Counted from the first letter of the stretch, positions 25,823-32,541 are shown. The stretch is DNA of 64,000 nucleotides from Bacillota bacterium (GCA_023390175.1 JAEWDK010000015.1:248001-312000); one strand, 5' to 3'. The notes: generated by a model not told the origin, from the letters alone. Translations and numbers: made by a program.

Positions 25823-25837
25823 TTTTTCCTCCAAAAT

Positions 25838-25871
25838 GAAAAAAACCGCTCAAATACCATTCAAGCGGTTT
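25838..25871 (-). terminator. Terminator between the coat and assembly genes
   Basis: AAACCGCT (25843-25850) pairs with AGCGGTTT (25864-25871); on the minus strand TTTTTTTC follows. It separates highly expressed coat genes from low-expression assembly genes, exactly as the central terminator after gene VIII does in M13. Confidence 0.82.
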
Positions 25872-25894
25872 CAATCAGCATTCGTTGTATTCGA

Positions 25895-26077
25895 TTATGC
25901 TTTGTTGCTGAGGGTCTTGAAAAAGCCGACAGCCTTTTTAATACCGAAGATAGCGCCGACAATCGCAAGGCCGACAGGAAGGGCAACCAAGATGTATCCC
26001 ATCAAATCAGTCTGGATAGAACCGATTGCCGTTTGGAATGCAGTAGTCATAGCTGATGCTTCCATTGTTACAGGCAT
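25895..26077 (-). CDS. Major coat protein, pVIII-like
   Basis: 60 residues, in the size range of pVIII precursors. It has an amphipathic N-terminal part with Glu6 and Asp24 (TAFQTAIGSIQTDLMGYI), a hydrophobic span of about 21 residues (about 26-46, with ALPVGLAIVGAIFGIKK), and a basic C-terminus (Lys47, 48, 54, 59) that would face packaged DNA. This acid-hydrophobic-basic order matches pVIII of fd. There is no long signal peptide. The ribosome site AAGGAGG is ideal, in keeping with high expression, and the transcript ends at the terminator just below. Confidence 0.85.
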   Translation of the reverse strand: MPVTMEASAMTTAFQTAIGSIQTDLMGYILVALPVGLAIVGAIFGIKKAVGFFKTLSNKA

Positions 26078-26093
26078 ATGTTTTCCTCCTTTT

Positions 26094-26210
26094 TTAAAGA
26101 TTTAGTAAACCAAATGCTTTTTTTATCCCAATGCCCATTAAGCTTAAAGCCGTATAGGCACAGAAACCAATCCCGAAGCCTAGCCGCATAATGTAAAATA
26201 ATTCACTCAT
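26094..26210 (-). CDS. 38-residue one-helix phage protein (pVII/pIX-like)
   Basis: ATG at 26210, upstream GGAAGTGG. It encodes MSELFYIMRLGFGIGFCAYT and onward, ending KKAFGLLNL: one hydrophobic helix with a basic C-terminal side. It lies between another tiny hydrophobic frame and the major coat gene. M13 carries pVII (33 residues) and pIX (32 residues) at this place, before pVIII. These minor coat proteins cap the end of the virion that emerges first. Confidence 0.7.
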   Translation of the reverse strand: MSELFYIMRLGFGIGFCAYTALSLMGIGIKKAFGLLNL

Positions 26211-26214
26211 ATAA

Positions 26215-26325
26215 TCACCACTTCCAAAAGCTAAACGCGCGGCCAACTTCCAATCCAACAAGAATCGATAGCAATAGCATTAAACAAAAGAGGTATGAAT
26301 TAACGTCAACGGCTGGTGCTATCAT
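26215..26325 (-). CDS. 36-residue one-helix phage protein (pVII/pIX-like)
   Basis: ATG at 26325 with TAAGGAGTTGTATTT, in which TAA is the stop of the upstream gene. It encodes MIAPAVDVNSYLFCLMLLLS and onward, ending FSFWKW: a short polar start, one hydrophobic helix, and a small basic-aromatic tail. It precedes the 38-residue frame by four bases. Together they occupy the positions of pVII and pIX. Confidence 0.7.
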   Translation of the reverse strand: MIAPAVDVNSYLFCLMLLLSILVGLEVGRAFSFWKW

Positions 26326-26337
26326 AAATACAACTCC

Positions 26338-26595
26338 TTACGCCGTTTTCACGGCGGTTTTCACTGTGAAATCTTCCACTTTGCCATAACGGTTGTAAAT
26401 CAATACAACTTCGGAGCCGACCGGGATTTCTTGCAATATTTCCGGCCTTACGCTGATTGCTTCGGCGATACTGCCTTGTAACCCGGTCACAGTGGAATCT
26501 TCGTACGTAACATACAGCTTGCCATATGCTACTTCTTTCCCGGTTTCCTTTTCCTTGAACGAGCCGATACGCTTTCCTATTACTTTCATAGCCAT
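26338..26595 (-). CDS. Candidate ssDNA-binding protein (gene V-like)
   Basis: 85 residues from ATG at 26595 (AGGAGGGG upstream; an ATG at 26613 would lack a site). It is a small, basic, beta-strand-rich protein (KVIGKRIGSFKEKETGKEVA, then GKLYVTYEDS, GSEVVLIYNRYGKVEDF) without a membrane helix, and it is the first gene after the main phage promoter. In M13, pV (87 residues) coats single strands before packaging and has an OB-type fold. The assignment rests on size, composition and position. Confidence 0.6.
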   Translation of the reverse strand: MAMKVIGKRIGSFKEKETGKEVAYGKLYVTYEDSTVTGLQGSIAEAISVRPEILQEIPVGSEVVLIYNRYGKVEDFTVKTAVKTA

Positions 26596-26661
26596 TCTTA
26601 CCCCTCCTTTCATATACCCGGTGTTTAAACCGTTTTATTTCCCTTTAGAGGGAAATTATTT

Positions 26662-26732
26662 ACATTCATTTGAATGTTATGGTAATATATTACATCCATT
26701 CGAATGTAAAGTCAACACATTTATTCGAATGT
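26662..26732. promoter_or_regulatory. Triple operator of the phage repressor
   Basis: Three 16-bp near-palindromes share the form ACATTnATTnGAATGT: 26662-26677 (ACATTCATTTGAATGT), 26692-26707 (ACATCCATTCGAATGT) and 26717-26732 (ACATTTATTCGAATGT). The middle one covers the spacer of the structural-gene promoter and touches its -10 box; the right one lies just beyond its -35. They are almost certainly binding sites for the XRE protein encoded 37 bases away. Confidence 0.85.
26687..26715 (-). promoter_or_regulatory. SigmaA promoter of the phage structural operon
   Basis: On the minus strand: TTGACT (26715-26710), a 17-base spacer and TAATAT (26692-26687). Operator 2 overlaps it, so bound repressor would block it. 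It drives the ssDNA-binding candidate, the coat genes and, past the leaky terminator, assembly and rep. Confidence 0.8.
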
Positions 26733-26768
26733 ATTATAAAATTATGAAAATTAAGGGAGGTGACACCA

Positions 26769-26981
26769 ATGTATTATTTACCAACATTAAAAGAATTAAG
26801 AGAAAAAGCCGAACGAGGACAAAAAGAAGTAGCTGAAGCACTCGAAATAACCCAACAACAATACAGCTTATACGAAACAGGAGCTAGAGAATTAAAACTC
26901 TGCCATTTAATAAAACTAGCTAAATATTATGGTGTTACCACCGACTACATATTAGGACTAAGTGATAAGCAGAAGCCATAA
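26769..26981 (+). CDS. XRE-family phage repressor
   Basis: 70 residues from ATG at 26769, eight bases after GGGAGG; an in-frame GTG at 26760 overlaps the site. It is a bare HTH_3 domain (LKELREKAERGQKEVAEALE, ITQQQYSLYETGARELKLCH, LAKYYGVTTDYILGLSD) without an effector domain. It is the only phage gene on the plus strand and is divergent from the structural operon with three operators between. It should hold the lysogenic state. Induction must act by lowering its level or by an antirepressor, since no peptidase domain is present. Confidence 0.88.
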   Translation: MYYLPTLKELREKAERGQKEVAEALEITQQQYSLYETGARELKLCHLIKLAKYYGVTTDYILGLSDKQKP

Positions 26982-27019
26982 CGCACAAGACGCAGGATAG
27001 GCAAGTGTTAATTTGAGTG

Positions 27020-27104
27020 CCGCACAAGTGCGGTCACAGCTTACTGCCCCCAAGGGCAGAGGGGCGCACCGCTCCGCTTTGCGGAGCCTACCGCGTTTGC
27101 AAAC
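27020..27104. promoter_or_regulatory. Cluster of four hairpins, alternative phage origin region
   Basis: CCGCAC/GTGCGG at 27020-27033, CTGCCC/GGGCAG at 27044-27059, GCTCCGC/GCGGAGC at 27071-27087 and GTTTGCAAAC at 27095-27104. Four short GC stems in 85 bases in an otherwise AT-rich phage resemble a complementary-strand origin or packaging region of single-stranded-DNA phages. Confidence 0.45.
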
Positions 27105-27118
27105 AGAAAAGGGCATAA

Positions 27119-27147
27119 AAAAAGACCGGAGCGAAAGCCCCGGCCTT
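27119..27147 (-). terminator. Terminator of the zinc-ribbon gene
   Basis: Imperfect stem AAGACCGGAGC/GCCCCGGCCTT (27122-27147), loop GAAA; on the minus strand TTTTTTTAT follows. It overlaps the end of the 27146-27379 gene. Confidence 0.7.
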
Positions 27148-27379
27148 ATTTATGAGAAAAAGAATATATAAGAGCTACAACAATAAAGAATATTAAAGCC
27201 CCTAAAATTCCACCCACAATGATGGAACCTAATAATCTCCACTTAGACCTATTTGACAATGGGCGACCGCAGAGAGAGCAATAATCGCCATGAATATCGC
27301 ATTGACAATGTTTACAATAATGAATTTCATACCGAGGTTCGGGAGCCGGAACAATCTCCGGGGAACCATATGCACCCAT
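27146..27379 (-). CDS. Small zinc-ribbon membrane protein at the phage end
   Basis: 77 residues. A zinc ribbon (CKHCQCDIHGDYCSLCGRPL, four key Cys as CxxC pairs) precedes one membrane helix (LLGSIIVGGILGALIFFIVV) with a His-Lys tail. The ATG has AAAGGAG upstream. It lies between the tRNA junction and the hairpin cluster and has no homologue in M13. It could be a lysogenic-conversion gene (moron) expressed from the prophage, or a small membrane regulator. The function is unknown. Confidence 0.65.
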   Translation of the reverse strand: MGAYGSPEIVPAPEPRYEIHYCKHCQCDIHGDYCSLCGRPLSNRSKWRLLGSIIVGGILGALIFFIVVALIYSFSHK

Positions 27380-27437
27380 AATAGCAACTCCTTTATTTCC
27401 ATATTATGCCATAATTCTACAACAGAGAAATAAAAAA

Positions 27438-27460
27438 AGCAAGCAGAAAAACTGCTTGCT
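27438..27460 (-). terminator. Phage-supplied terminator for the host tRNA-Val
   Basis: AGCAAGCAG (27438-27446), AAAAA loop, CTGCTTGCT (27452-27460); on the minus strand TTTTTTTATT follows. It lies five bases past the tRNA 3' end and replaces the tRNA's own terminator, now left at 21642-21684. Confidence 0.82.
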
Positions 27461-27463
27461 TTC

Positions 27464-27513
27464 TATGGTGGACGTTATAGAACTCGAATCTATGACCTTT
27501 CGCACGTCAAGCG
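27464..27513. repeat. Attachment site, right copy inside the intact tRNA-Val
   Basis: Identical over 50 bases to 21684-21733. It covers the 3' part of the tRNA from the anticodon stem to CCA. Recombination between the copies would excise a 5780-bp circle. Confidence 0.9.
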
Positions 27514-27541
27514 AATGCTCTACCAGCTGAGCTAAACGTCC
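27466..27541 (-). tRNA. tRNA-Val (anticodon GAC)
   Basis: 76 bases with complete cloverleaf: acceptor GGACGTT/AACGTCC, D-arm GCTC/GAGC, anticodon stem TTCGC/GCGAA with loop TTGACGT (anticodon GAC), T-stem ATAGA/TCTAT with loop TTCGAGT, and encoded CCA. It is the integration target of the phage, which rebuilt the 3' part exactly, so the tRNA stays functional. Confidence 0.95.
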
Positions 27542-27559
27542 ATTTCTGAGTGCTCGATT

Positions 27560-27588
27560 ATTATAGCGTAAACAATGGAAAAAATCAA
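27560..27588 (-). promoter_or_regulatory. Promoter of tRNA-Val
   Basis: On the minus strand: TTGATT (27588-27583), a 17-base spacer, TATAAT (27565-27560), about 18 bases before the tRNA 5' end. Confidence 0.78.
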
Positions 27589-27686
27589 GATAAAATTGCA
27601 AAATCGCTGAATTTTATTTGCGGCGCTTGTATTCCCCGCGTGTTTAGCCTATAATTATAATATCATATTAAAGGTGGGTGTTGGCT

Positions 27687-28541
27687 ATGTCGATAAGTCT
27701 GGTGCTGGAGGGCGGCGGAATGCGCGGCGCCTACACAAGCGGTGTGCTGGAAGTGCTGCTGCAGAACGGAATTGAATTTCCCAGTGTTTATGGGATTTCA
27801 GCGGGAGCGTGCAACGCACTCAGTTATGTTTCAAAGCAAAAGAATAGAAATTACGATATTTTTTATCATTATATTTCGGACAAACGGTATATCAGCGTGG
27901 AAAATCTGCATAAAACCGGCTCGCTTTTCGGGTTTGACTTTATTTTTGGGGAACTGTTCCACGAACTGCTTCCGTTCGATTACGAAACTTTCTTTCACTC
28001 ACCGGTCAATCTGAAGGTGGGCGCAACGGATTTGAAAACCGGGCGCGCAGTCTTTTTTGACAAATCAAATTTAGATGAAGATTTTACTGCGGTAAAGGCT
28101 TCCAGCTCTTTGCCGTTCATTTCAAATATCATATCCTATAAGGGGTACGAACTGCTGGACGGCGGCTGCGCCATGCCGATTCCGATTGAACGCTCGATTT
28201 TTGACGGCAATGAGCACAATGTAATTGTTCTGACCCGCGACAGCTCCTACCGCAAAAGCATGCGGCCGGAATTCCCCCGTTCCGTGCTCCGTGTAAAATA
28301 CGGTGACTACCCCAATTTTGTCAGCACGATGCTCGGCAGAGCGGAAATTTACAACAACGAACTGGAAATCTGCCGCCGGCAGGAAAAGGATGGCAAAGCG
28401 GTGGTAATCCGCCCAAGCCGCCCGATTATTACCGGCCGTTATGAAAAAGACCCCGCTCAGCTGAAAACAATTTATGAAATGGGTATGCACGACTGTGAAG
28501 AAAAGCTTCCGGATATTAAAGCGATTATGACAAAAGCATAA
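27687..28541 (+). CDS. Patatin-like phospholipase
   Basis: 284 residues from ATG at 27687 (AAGGTGG upstream; GTG at 27678 is also in frame). It carries the oxyanion loop LEGGGMRGAYTSG near the N-terminus, the nucleophile elbow GISAG (YGISAGACNALS) and the catalytic-Asp motif DGGCAMPIP. It matches the bacterial RssA/YjjU-like patatin group, serine lipid hydrolases in the cytoplasm. Single gene, first core-type gene after the tRNA, closed by a terminator at 28547. The substrate in this organism is unknown. Confidence 0.92.
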   Translation: MSISLVLEGGGMRGAYTSGVLEVLLQNGIEFPSVYGISAGACNALSYVSKQKNRNYDIFYHYISDKRYISVENLHKTGSLFGFDFIFGELFHELLPFDYETFFHSPVNLKVGATDLKTGRAVFFDKSNLDEDFTAVKASSSLPFISNIISYKGYELLDGGCAMPIPIERSIFDGNEHNVIVLTRDSSYRKSMRPEFPRSVLRVKYGDYPNFVSTMLGRAEIYNNELEICRRQEKDGKAVVIRPSRPIITGRYEKDPAQLKTIYEMGMHDCEEKLPDIKAIMTKA

Positions 28542-28546
28542 CGGAT

Positions 28547-28576
28547 AAGGACGGATTATGACCGTCCTTATTTTTT
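28547..28576 (+). terminator. Terminator of the patatin gene
   Basis: AAGGACGG (28547-28554) pairs with CCGTCCTT (28562-28569), followed by ATTTTTTT. Confidence 0.85.
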
Positions 28577-28578
28577 TC

Positions 28579-28630
28579 TTGACAAAATAGTATGGATGGG
28601 CTTATGATGGTAATGCAAATTATTAGCATT
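28579..28630 (+). promoter_or_regulatory. Promoter and palindromic operator of the metal ABC operon
   Basis: TTGACA (28579-28584), a 17-base spacer and a weak -10 TTATGA (28602-28607). A palindrome AATGC-N9-GCATT lies at 28612-28630 over the transcription start. Position and length fit a metalloregulator site (Zur- or MntR-type), which cannot be told apart from sequence alone. Confidence 0.6.
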
Positions 28631-28651
28631 TAGAAAGAGGGAAAGAGCCCA

Positions 28652-29530
28652 TTGAAAAAAGCAATTGCCGCTCTTCTGGCGGTTTTGTTGGTGTTCGTTA
28701 CGGCAGGCTGCGCGCGCAGAGCGGAGCAAAATATTCGGTTCAGAGTGGTAACATCGTTTTACCCTTTATATATCATGGCGCTGAATCTGACGGACGGCGC
28801 TGGCGGCGTTCAAGTTGACAACATGGCCGGTCAGCAAGCAGGCTGCCTGCATGACTACCAGCTTCAATCCAAGGATATGAAAAATATTGAACAGGCGGAC
28901 GTATTTGTCATTAACGGCGCGGGGATGGAAAATTTTATGGATAAGGTGACCGCCCAACTGCCGAACCTGAAGGTGGTGGATTCCAGCGCCGGAATTGCGC
29001 TGCTGCGTGACGACAACGGTACAGCCAACCCGCACATCTGGGTTTCGATTACAAATTACATTCAGCAGGTCAGCAATATGGAAAAGGGGCTTGCAGCGGC
29101 TGACCCCGAGAATTCCGCCCTGTACCAAAAAAACGCGCAGGAATATACGGCAAAGCTCAATGCTCTTCGCGAAAAGATGCATGCTGAACTGAGTAACATA
29201 AAGCAGAAGGATATTATTACCTTCCATGAAGCATTCCCCTATTTTGCCGAGGAATTCGGCCTGAACATTGCCAGGGTGGTAAACCGGGAGCCCGACAGCC
29301 AGCCAAGCGCAAAAGAACTGGCTGAAACCATTCGGCTGGTTCGCAGCGTTGGCGTAAAGGCTATCTTTGCGGAACCGCAATACCCAAAGTCTGCCGCGGA
29401 TATTGTCGCGCACGAAACCGGTGCTACCGTGTATTCACTTGACCCCTCCGCGACAGGGGAAAACAACAAAAATGCATATCTTGATGCAATGGAAAATAAT
29501 TTAACCGTGCTCAAACGCGCGCTGGCATAA
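28652..29530 (+). CDS. Metal (Zn/Mn) ABC transporter substrate-binding lipoprotein
   Basis: 292 residues from TTG at 28652. It has a lipoprotein signal peptide with lipobox TAGC, so the mature N-terminus is a lipidated Cys. It is a cluster A-I binding protein of the ZnuA/AdcA type. Candidate metal ligands are His in LHDYQLQ, His in NPHIWVS and His in ITFHEAFPYFA, with an acidic residue in FAEPQYPKSA. The His-rich loop usual in ZnuA is missing, so manganese or another metal cannot be excluded. First gene of the operon with ATPase and permease. Confidence 0.9.
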   Translation: MKKAIAALLAVLLVFVTAGCARRAEQNIRFRVVTSFYPLYIMALNLTDGAGGVQVDNMAGQQAGCLHDYQLQSKDMKNIEQADVFVINGAGMENFMDKVTAQLPNLKVVDSSAGIALLRDDNGTANPHIWVSITNYIQQVSNMEKGLAAADPENSALYQKNAQEYTAKLNALREKMHAELSNIKQKDIITFHEAFPYFAEEFGLNIARVVNREPDSQPSAKELAETIRLVRSVGVKAIFAEPQYPKSAADIVAHETGATVYSLDPSATGENNKNAYLDAMENNLTVLKRALA

Positions 29531-29540
29531 GGAGACGCTC

Positions 29541-30284
29541 ATGGATACTTGCAAATGCAATACAAAGATTCGAAATCTCACCGTAAAAAAGCACGACGGC
29601 ATCCTGCTGCACGACGTTTCACTGGATGTTCACCACGGTGAAATTCTGGCGCTGATCGGGCGCAACGGCGCGGGCAAAACCACGCTGCTGAAGGCGCTTT
29701 TGGGGCGCATCCCCTATACGGGCAGCATTACGTTCACCAATGCAAAAGGGGAAGCCATTGCGGAGCCGCGCATTGGCTATGTGCCGCAGAACCTTGTGTT
29801 CGACCGTTCCACGCCGGTTACGGTAGCAGATATGCTTTGCGCGAACACAAGCACCTTCCCGGTATGGCTCGGCCATAAAAAAGATAAATTGGAGCATGCC
29901 GAAAGGCTGCTCGCCAAGGTCGGCGGAAACGCCTCCCTTTTACCGAAACGCATCGGCAGCCTTTCGGGCGGAGAAATGCAGCGTGTTCTGCTTGCGTTCG
30001 CGCTGGAGCCGAAACCCGACCTGCTCCTTTTGGATGAGCCGGTTTCGGCGGTTGACCGCCGCGGAATTGAGGTTTTTTACGACCTTGTCACCTCCATGCG
30101 CGCCGAACATCAGATGCCGACCATACTGGTATCCCACGATTTGTCCCATGTGGAAAAATACGCGACACGCGCCGCGCTTTTGGACCGTACCATTTTAGTG
30201 TGCGGCAATGTAAAAGACGTTATGAAAACACCCGAAGTACAGGAAGCCTTCGGATTAAAACTGACCGGAGGGATAAGAAAATGA
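29541..30284 (+). CDS. Metal ABC transporter ATP-binding protein
   Basis: 247 residues. Walker A GRNGAGKTT, Q-loop region IGYVPQN, signature LSGGEMQRV, Walker B LLLLDEPVSAVD and the switch His in LVSHDLSH. It powers uptake with the permease encoded next and follows the binding-protein gene by ten bases. The N-terminal Cys pair (MDTCKC) is unusual but probably harmless. Called ZnuC/AdcC-like by context. Confidence 0.93.
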   Translation: MDTCKCNTKIRNLTVKKHDGILLHDVSLDVHHGEILALIGRNGAGKTTLLKALLGRIPYTGSITFTNAKGEAIAEPRIGYVPQNLVFDRSTPVTVADMLCANTSTFPVWLGHKKDKLEHAERLLAKVGGNASLLPKRIGSLSGGEMQRVLLAFALEPKPDLLLLDEPVSAVDRRGIEVFYDLVTSMRAEHQMPTILVSHDLSHVEKYATRAALLDRTILVCGNVKDVMKTPEVQEAFGLKLTGGIRK

Positions 30285-31126
30285 CTGTAATTTATTCCAT
30301 AATCGATAACCTGCTGCCGTTTGAGTGGACGGAATTCAGCTACATGAAAAACGCGCTGCTCGCTATCATCTTAATCACCCCCCTGTTCGGTTTGGTCGGC
30401 ACCATGATTGTCAACAACAAAATGTCGTTTTTCTCCGACGCCTTGGGGCATTCGGCACTCACCGGAATTGCCATCGGTGTTTTAATGGGAATTGACAACT
30501 ACGTCATCTCCATGATGGGCTTCGCGCTGCTGTTCGCGCTGTGTATTTCCGCCGTAATGAATTCCGGCAATTCCTCCGCTGACACCATCATCGGTGTTTT
30601 CTCTTCAACCGGAATGGCGCTCGGAATTGTGCTGCTTTCGGCCTCCGGGGGATTCGCAAAATATTCCGGGTATCTTATCGGCGATATTCTGACCGTACAG
30701 CCGAATGAAATTGCCATGCTTGCACTTATCCTTTTAGGCGTCGTGATCCTTTGGGTGCTGTTCTTCAACCGGTTCATGCTGACCAGCATCAATGCCGATT
30801 TGGCGGCAAGCAAGGGCATCCGCGTTCGCCGGATTGAAAAAGTGTTCGTTATTGTCGTGGCGATTATCGTTACCATTTCAATTAAATGGGTGGGAATTCT
30901 GATTATCAATTCCCTGCTGGTGCTGCCCGCCGCCGCGGCCCGAAATATGGCGGGGAGCATGCGTTCTTACCATATTACCGCAATTTTGATTTCCCTGTTT
31001 TCGGGTGTGAGCGGCTTGATTCTTTCCTATTATACAGGTACTGCCGCCGGCGGCACAATTGTTTTGATTGCCGCTGTGATTTTCTTCGGGAGCTTTGCTG
31101 TGAACCGGGTGCGCGGCAAAGCGTAA
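30281..31126 (+). CDS. Metal ABC transporter permease
   Basis: 281 residues from ATG at 30281, which overlaps the ATPase stop (ATGA). ABC-3 family (ZnuB/MntB-like) with about eight membrane helices. The conserved segment FFSDALGHSALTGIAIG and the later LLVLPAAAARNMA are typical. It forms the membrane channel of the metal importer. Confidence 0.92.
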   Translation: MTVIYSIIDNLLPFEWTEFSYMKNALLAIILITPLFGLVGTMIVNNKMSFFSDALGHSALTGIAIGVLMGIDNYVISMMGFALLFALCISAVMNSGNSSADTIIGVFSSTGMALGIVLLSASGGFAKYSGYLIGDILTVQPNEIAMLALILLGVVILWVLFFNRFMLTSINADLAASKGIRVRRIEKVFVIVVAIIVTISIKWVGILIINSLLVLPAAAARNMAGSMRSYHITAILISLFSGVSGLILSYYTGTAAGGTIVLIAAVIFFGSFAVNRVRGKA

Positions 31127-31179
31127 AACAAGTTGCACGCTGACCGGAATCTGTGGTATGATTGACAAAACACCGAACA

Positions 31180-31206
31180 CAGGGTGCCGGCCGTATCAGC
31201 ACCCTG
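31180..31206 (+). terminator. Hairpin after the metal ABC operon
   Basis: CAGGGTGC (31180-31187) pairs with GCACCCTG (31199-31206). Only TATTATT follows, so termination may be weak. Confidence 0.5.
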
Positions 31207-31266
31207 TATTATTGCAGCCGCGGTACTTTTCGCGCCTGTAATAAACCAATCATACAGGGGGTTCCT

Positions 31267-32484
31267 ATGAAACATATCTACAAACCGGCAGACATTCTTC
31301 TGCCGAAGGCCGTACCGACTGAAAACTGGTGCGTGGTCGCCTGCGACCAATACACTTCCGAACGGGAATACTGGGAAAATGCCAAACAAGCCGCGGGAAG
31401 TTTTCCCTCCGCATACCACATGGTTTACCCGGAATGCTATCTTGAAACCACCGATGCCGCGGAATATGCGGCCGGTATCAATGATACAATGGAGCATTAC
31501 CTGAGCGGCGACGTATTCCGTGAATTGCATCAAAAATATATTCTTGTGGAGCGTACCCTTGCCGACGGAAAAATCCGCCGCGGCGTTATGATGGCGCTCG
31601 ATTTGGAGCAGTATCGCTACGAAGCGGGAAGCAAAAGTCCCATCCGAGCCACGGAGGGCACGGTGCTGGAACGAATTCCGCCGCGTGTAAAAATTCGCCG
31701 GAACGCACCGCTGGAGCTTCCCCATATTATGATTCTGATTGACGACAAGCAGCGCAGCGTGATTGAACAGATTGATGAATCCTGCCTTACACCGGAATAT
31801 GAGGGCAAGCTGATGCAGGAAAGCGGAAGCATTCGCGGGTTCAGCCTGAATGAAAAGGCGGCCGAAAAGCTGGAAGCGGCTTTGGATTCCCTGCCGGTGA
31901 GCGACAACCTTCTTTTTGCCGTGGGCGACGGCAACCATTCGCTGGCAACGGCCAAAGCCTGCTATGAGGAACTGAAGCAGACCCTGATGCCCGAAGAAGC
32001 CGCAAGCCACCCTGCCCGCTGGGCGCTGGCGGAAGTGGTGAACCTTTATGACGAGTCGCTGCAGTTCGAGCCGATTCACCGCGTTGTGTTTCAAACCAAT
32101 CCGGCCGAGCTGATGCGGGAGCTTCGTACCTATTACGAAATTTCGGATACCCCGTGCGAGGGGCACAAAATCACCTGCGTGATTGGAACGGAAAAGAAAC
32201 CGGTCTGGGTGAAAAACCCGCCATCCAATCTGGAGGTCGGAACGCTGCAAAAATTCCTTGACGTGCAGCTTACCGGCGGGAAAGTCGATTATATCCACGG
32301 GGAAGACGTCGTCGAACGCCTTTGTGCGGACGACAGCAGCGCAATCGGTTTTCTGCTCCCGAAAATGGAAAAAAGCAGCCTGTTCGAAACGGTCGCGATT
32401 GACGGGGCGCTCCCCCGCAAAACCTTTTCCATGGGGCACGCGTGTGACAAGCGTTTTTACATGGAATGCAGAAAAATTAAATAG
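31267..32484 (+). CDS. DUF1015 family protein
   Basis: 405 residues from ATG at 31267, with CAGGGGG upstream. Typical DUF1015 features: N-terminal LPKAVPTENWCVVACDQYTS and a central GDGNHSLATAKACYE. The family is widespread in Clostridia and often lies near serine or phosphoserine metabolism genes, but its function is not established. Single gene with its own terminator at 32491-32522. Confidence 0.85.
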   Translation: MKHIYKPADILLPKAVPTENWCVVACDQYTSEREYWENAKQAAGSFPSAYHMVYPECYLETTDAAEYAAGINDTMEHYLSGDVFRELHQKYILVERTLADGKIRRGVMMALDLEQYRYEAGSKSPIRATEGTVLERIPPRVKIRRNAPLELPHIMILIDDKQRSVIEQIDESCLTPEYEGKLMQESGSIRGFSLNEKAAEKLEAALDSLPVSDNLLFAVGDGNHSLATAKACYEELKQTLMPEEAASHPARWALAEVVNLYDESLQFEPIHRVVFQTNPAELMRELRTYYEISDTPCEGHKITCVIGTEKKPVWVKNPPSNLEVGTLQKFLDVQLTGGKVDYIHGEDVVERLCADDSSAIGFLLPKMEKSSLFETVAIDGALPRKTFSMGHACDKRFYMECRKIK

Positions 32485-32490
32485 CACACA

Positions 32491-32526
32491 AAATGCCTTT
32501 TCACTTTTGTGAAAAGGCATTTTTCT
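32491..32526 (+). terminator. Terminator of the DUF1015 gene
   Basis: AAATGCCTTTTCAC (32491-32504) pairs perfectly with GTGAAAAGGCATTT (32509-32522), then TTCTT. Confidence 0.88.
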
Positions 32527-32541
32527 TAGCATCCGTTTAAT

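Larger units (their letters stand above)
21684..27513 (-). mobile_element. Integrated filamentous phage (inovirus), 5780 bp between repeats
   Basis: Bounded by 50-bp identical repeats at tRNA-Val. It contains a Zot/pI-type ATPase, a 60-residue pVIII-like coat protein, two 36-38-residue one-helix proteins, a pIII-like signal-peptide protein with a C-terminal anchor, a pVI-like protein, an HUH Rep, a tyrosine integrase, a small basic ssDNA-binding candidate and an XRE repressor. The size and gene order match filamentous phages (usual genomes about 5-9 kb). No gene looks broken. Inoviruses of Firmicutes are known (such as Clostridium phage CAK1, and many found by metagenomic survey) but are rare and diverse. 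Confidence 0.88.

Noticed and set aside
25843..25871. CRISPR-like or att repeat within the phage
   Set aside because: It is a simple terminator hairpin with a T-run in the direction of the coat transcript.
31030..32532. Minus-strand frame of 500 codons
   Set aside because: It is the antisense shadow of the DUF1015 gene: composition is odd (Arg/His/Phe rich) and the plus strand has clear family motifs and a ribosome site.
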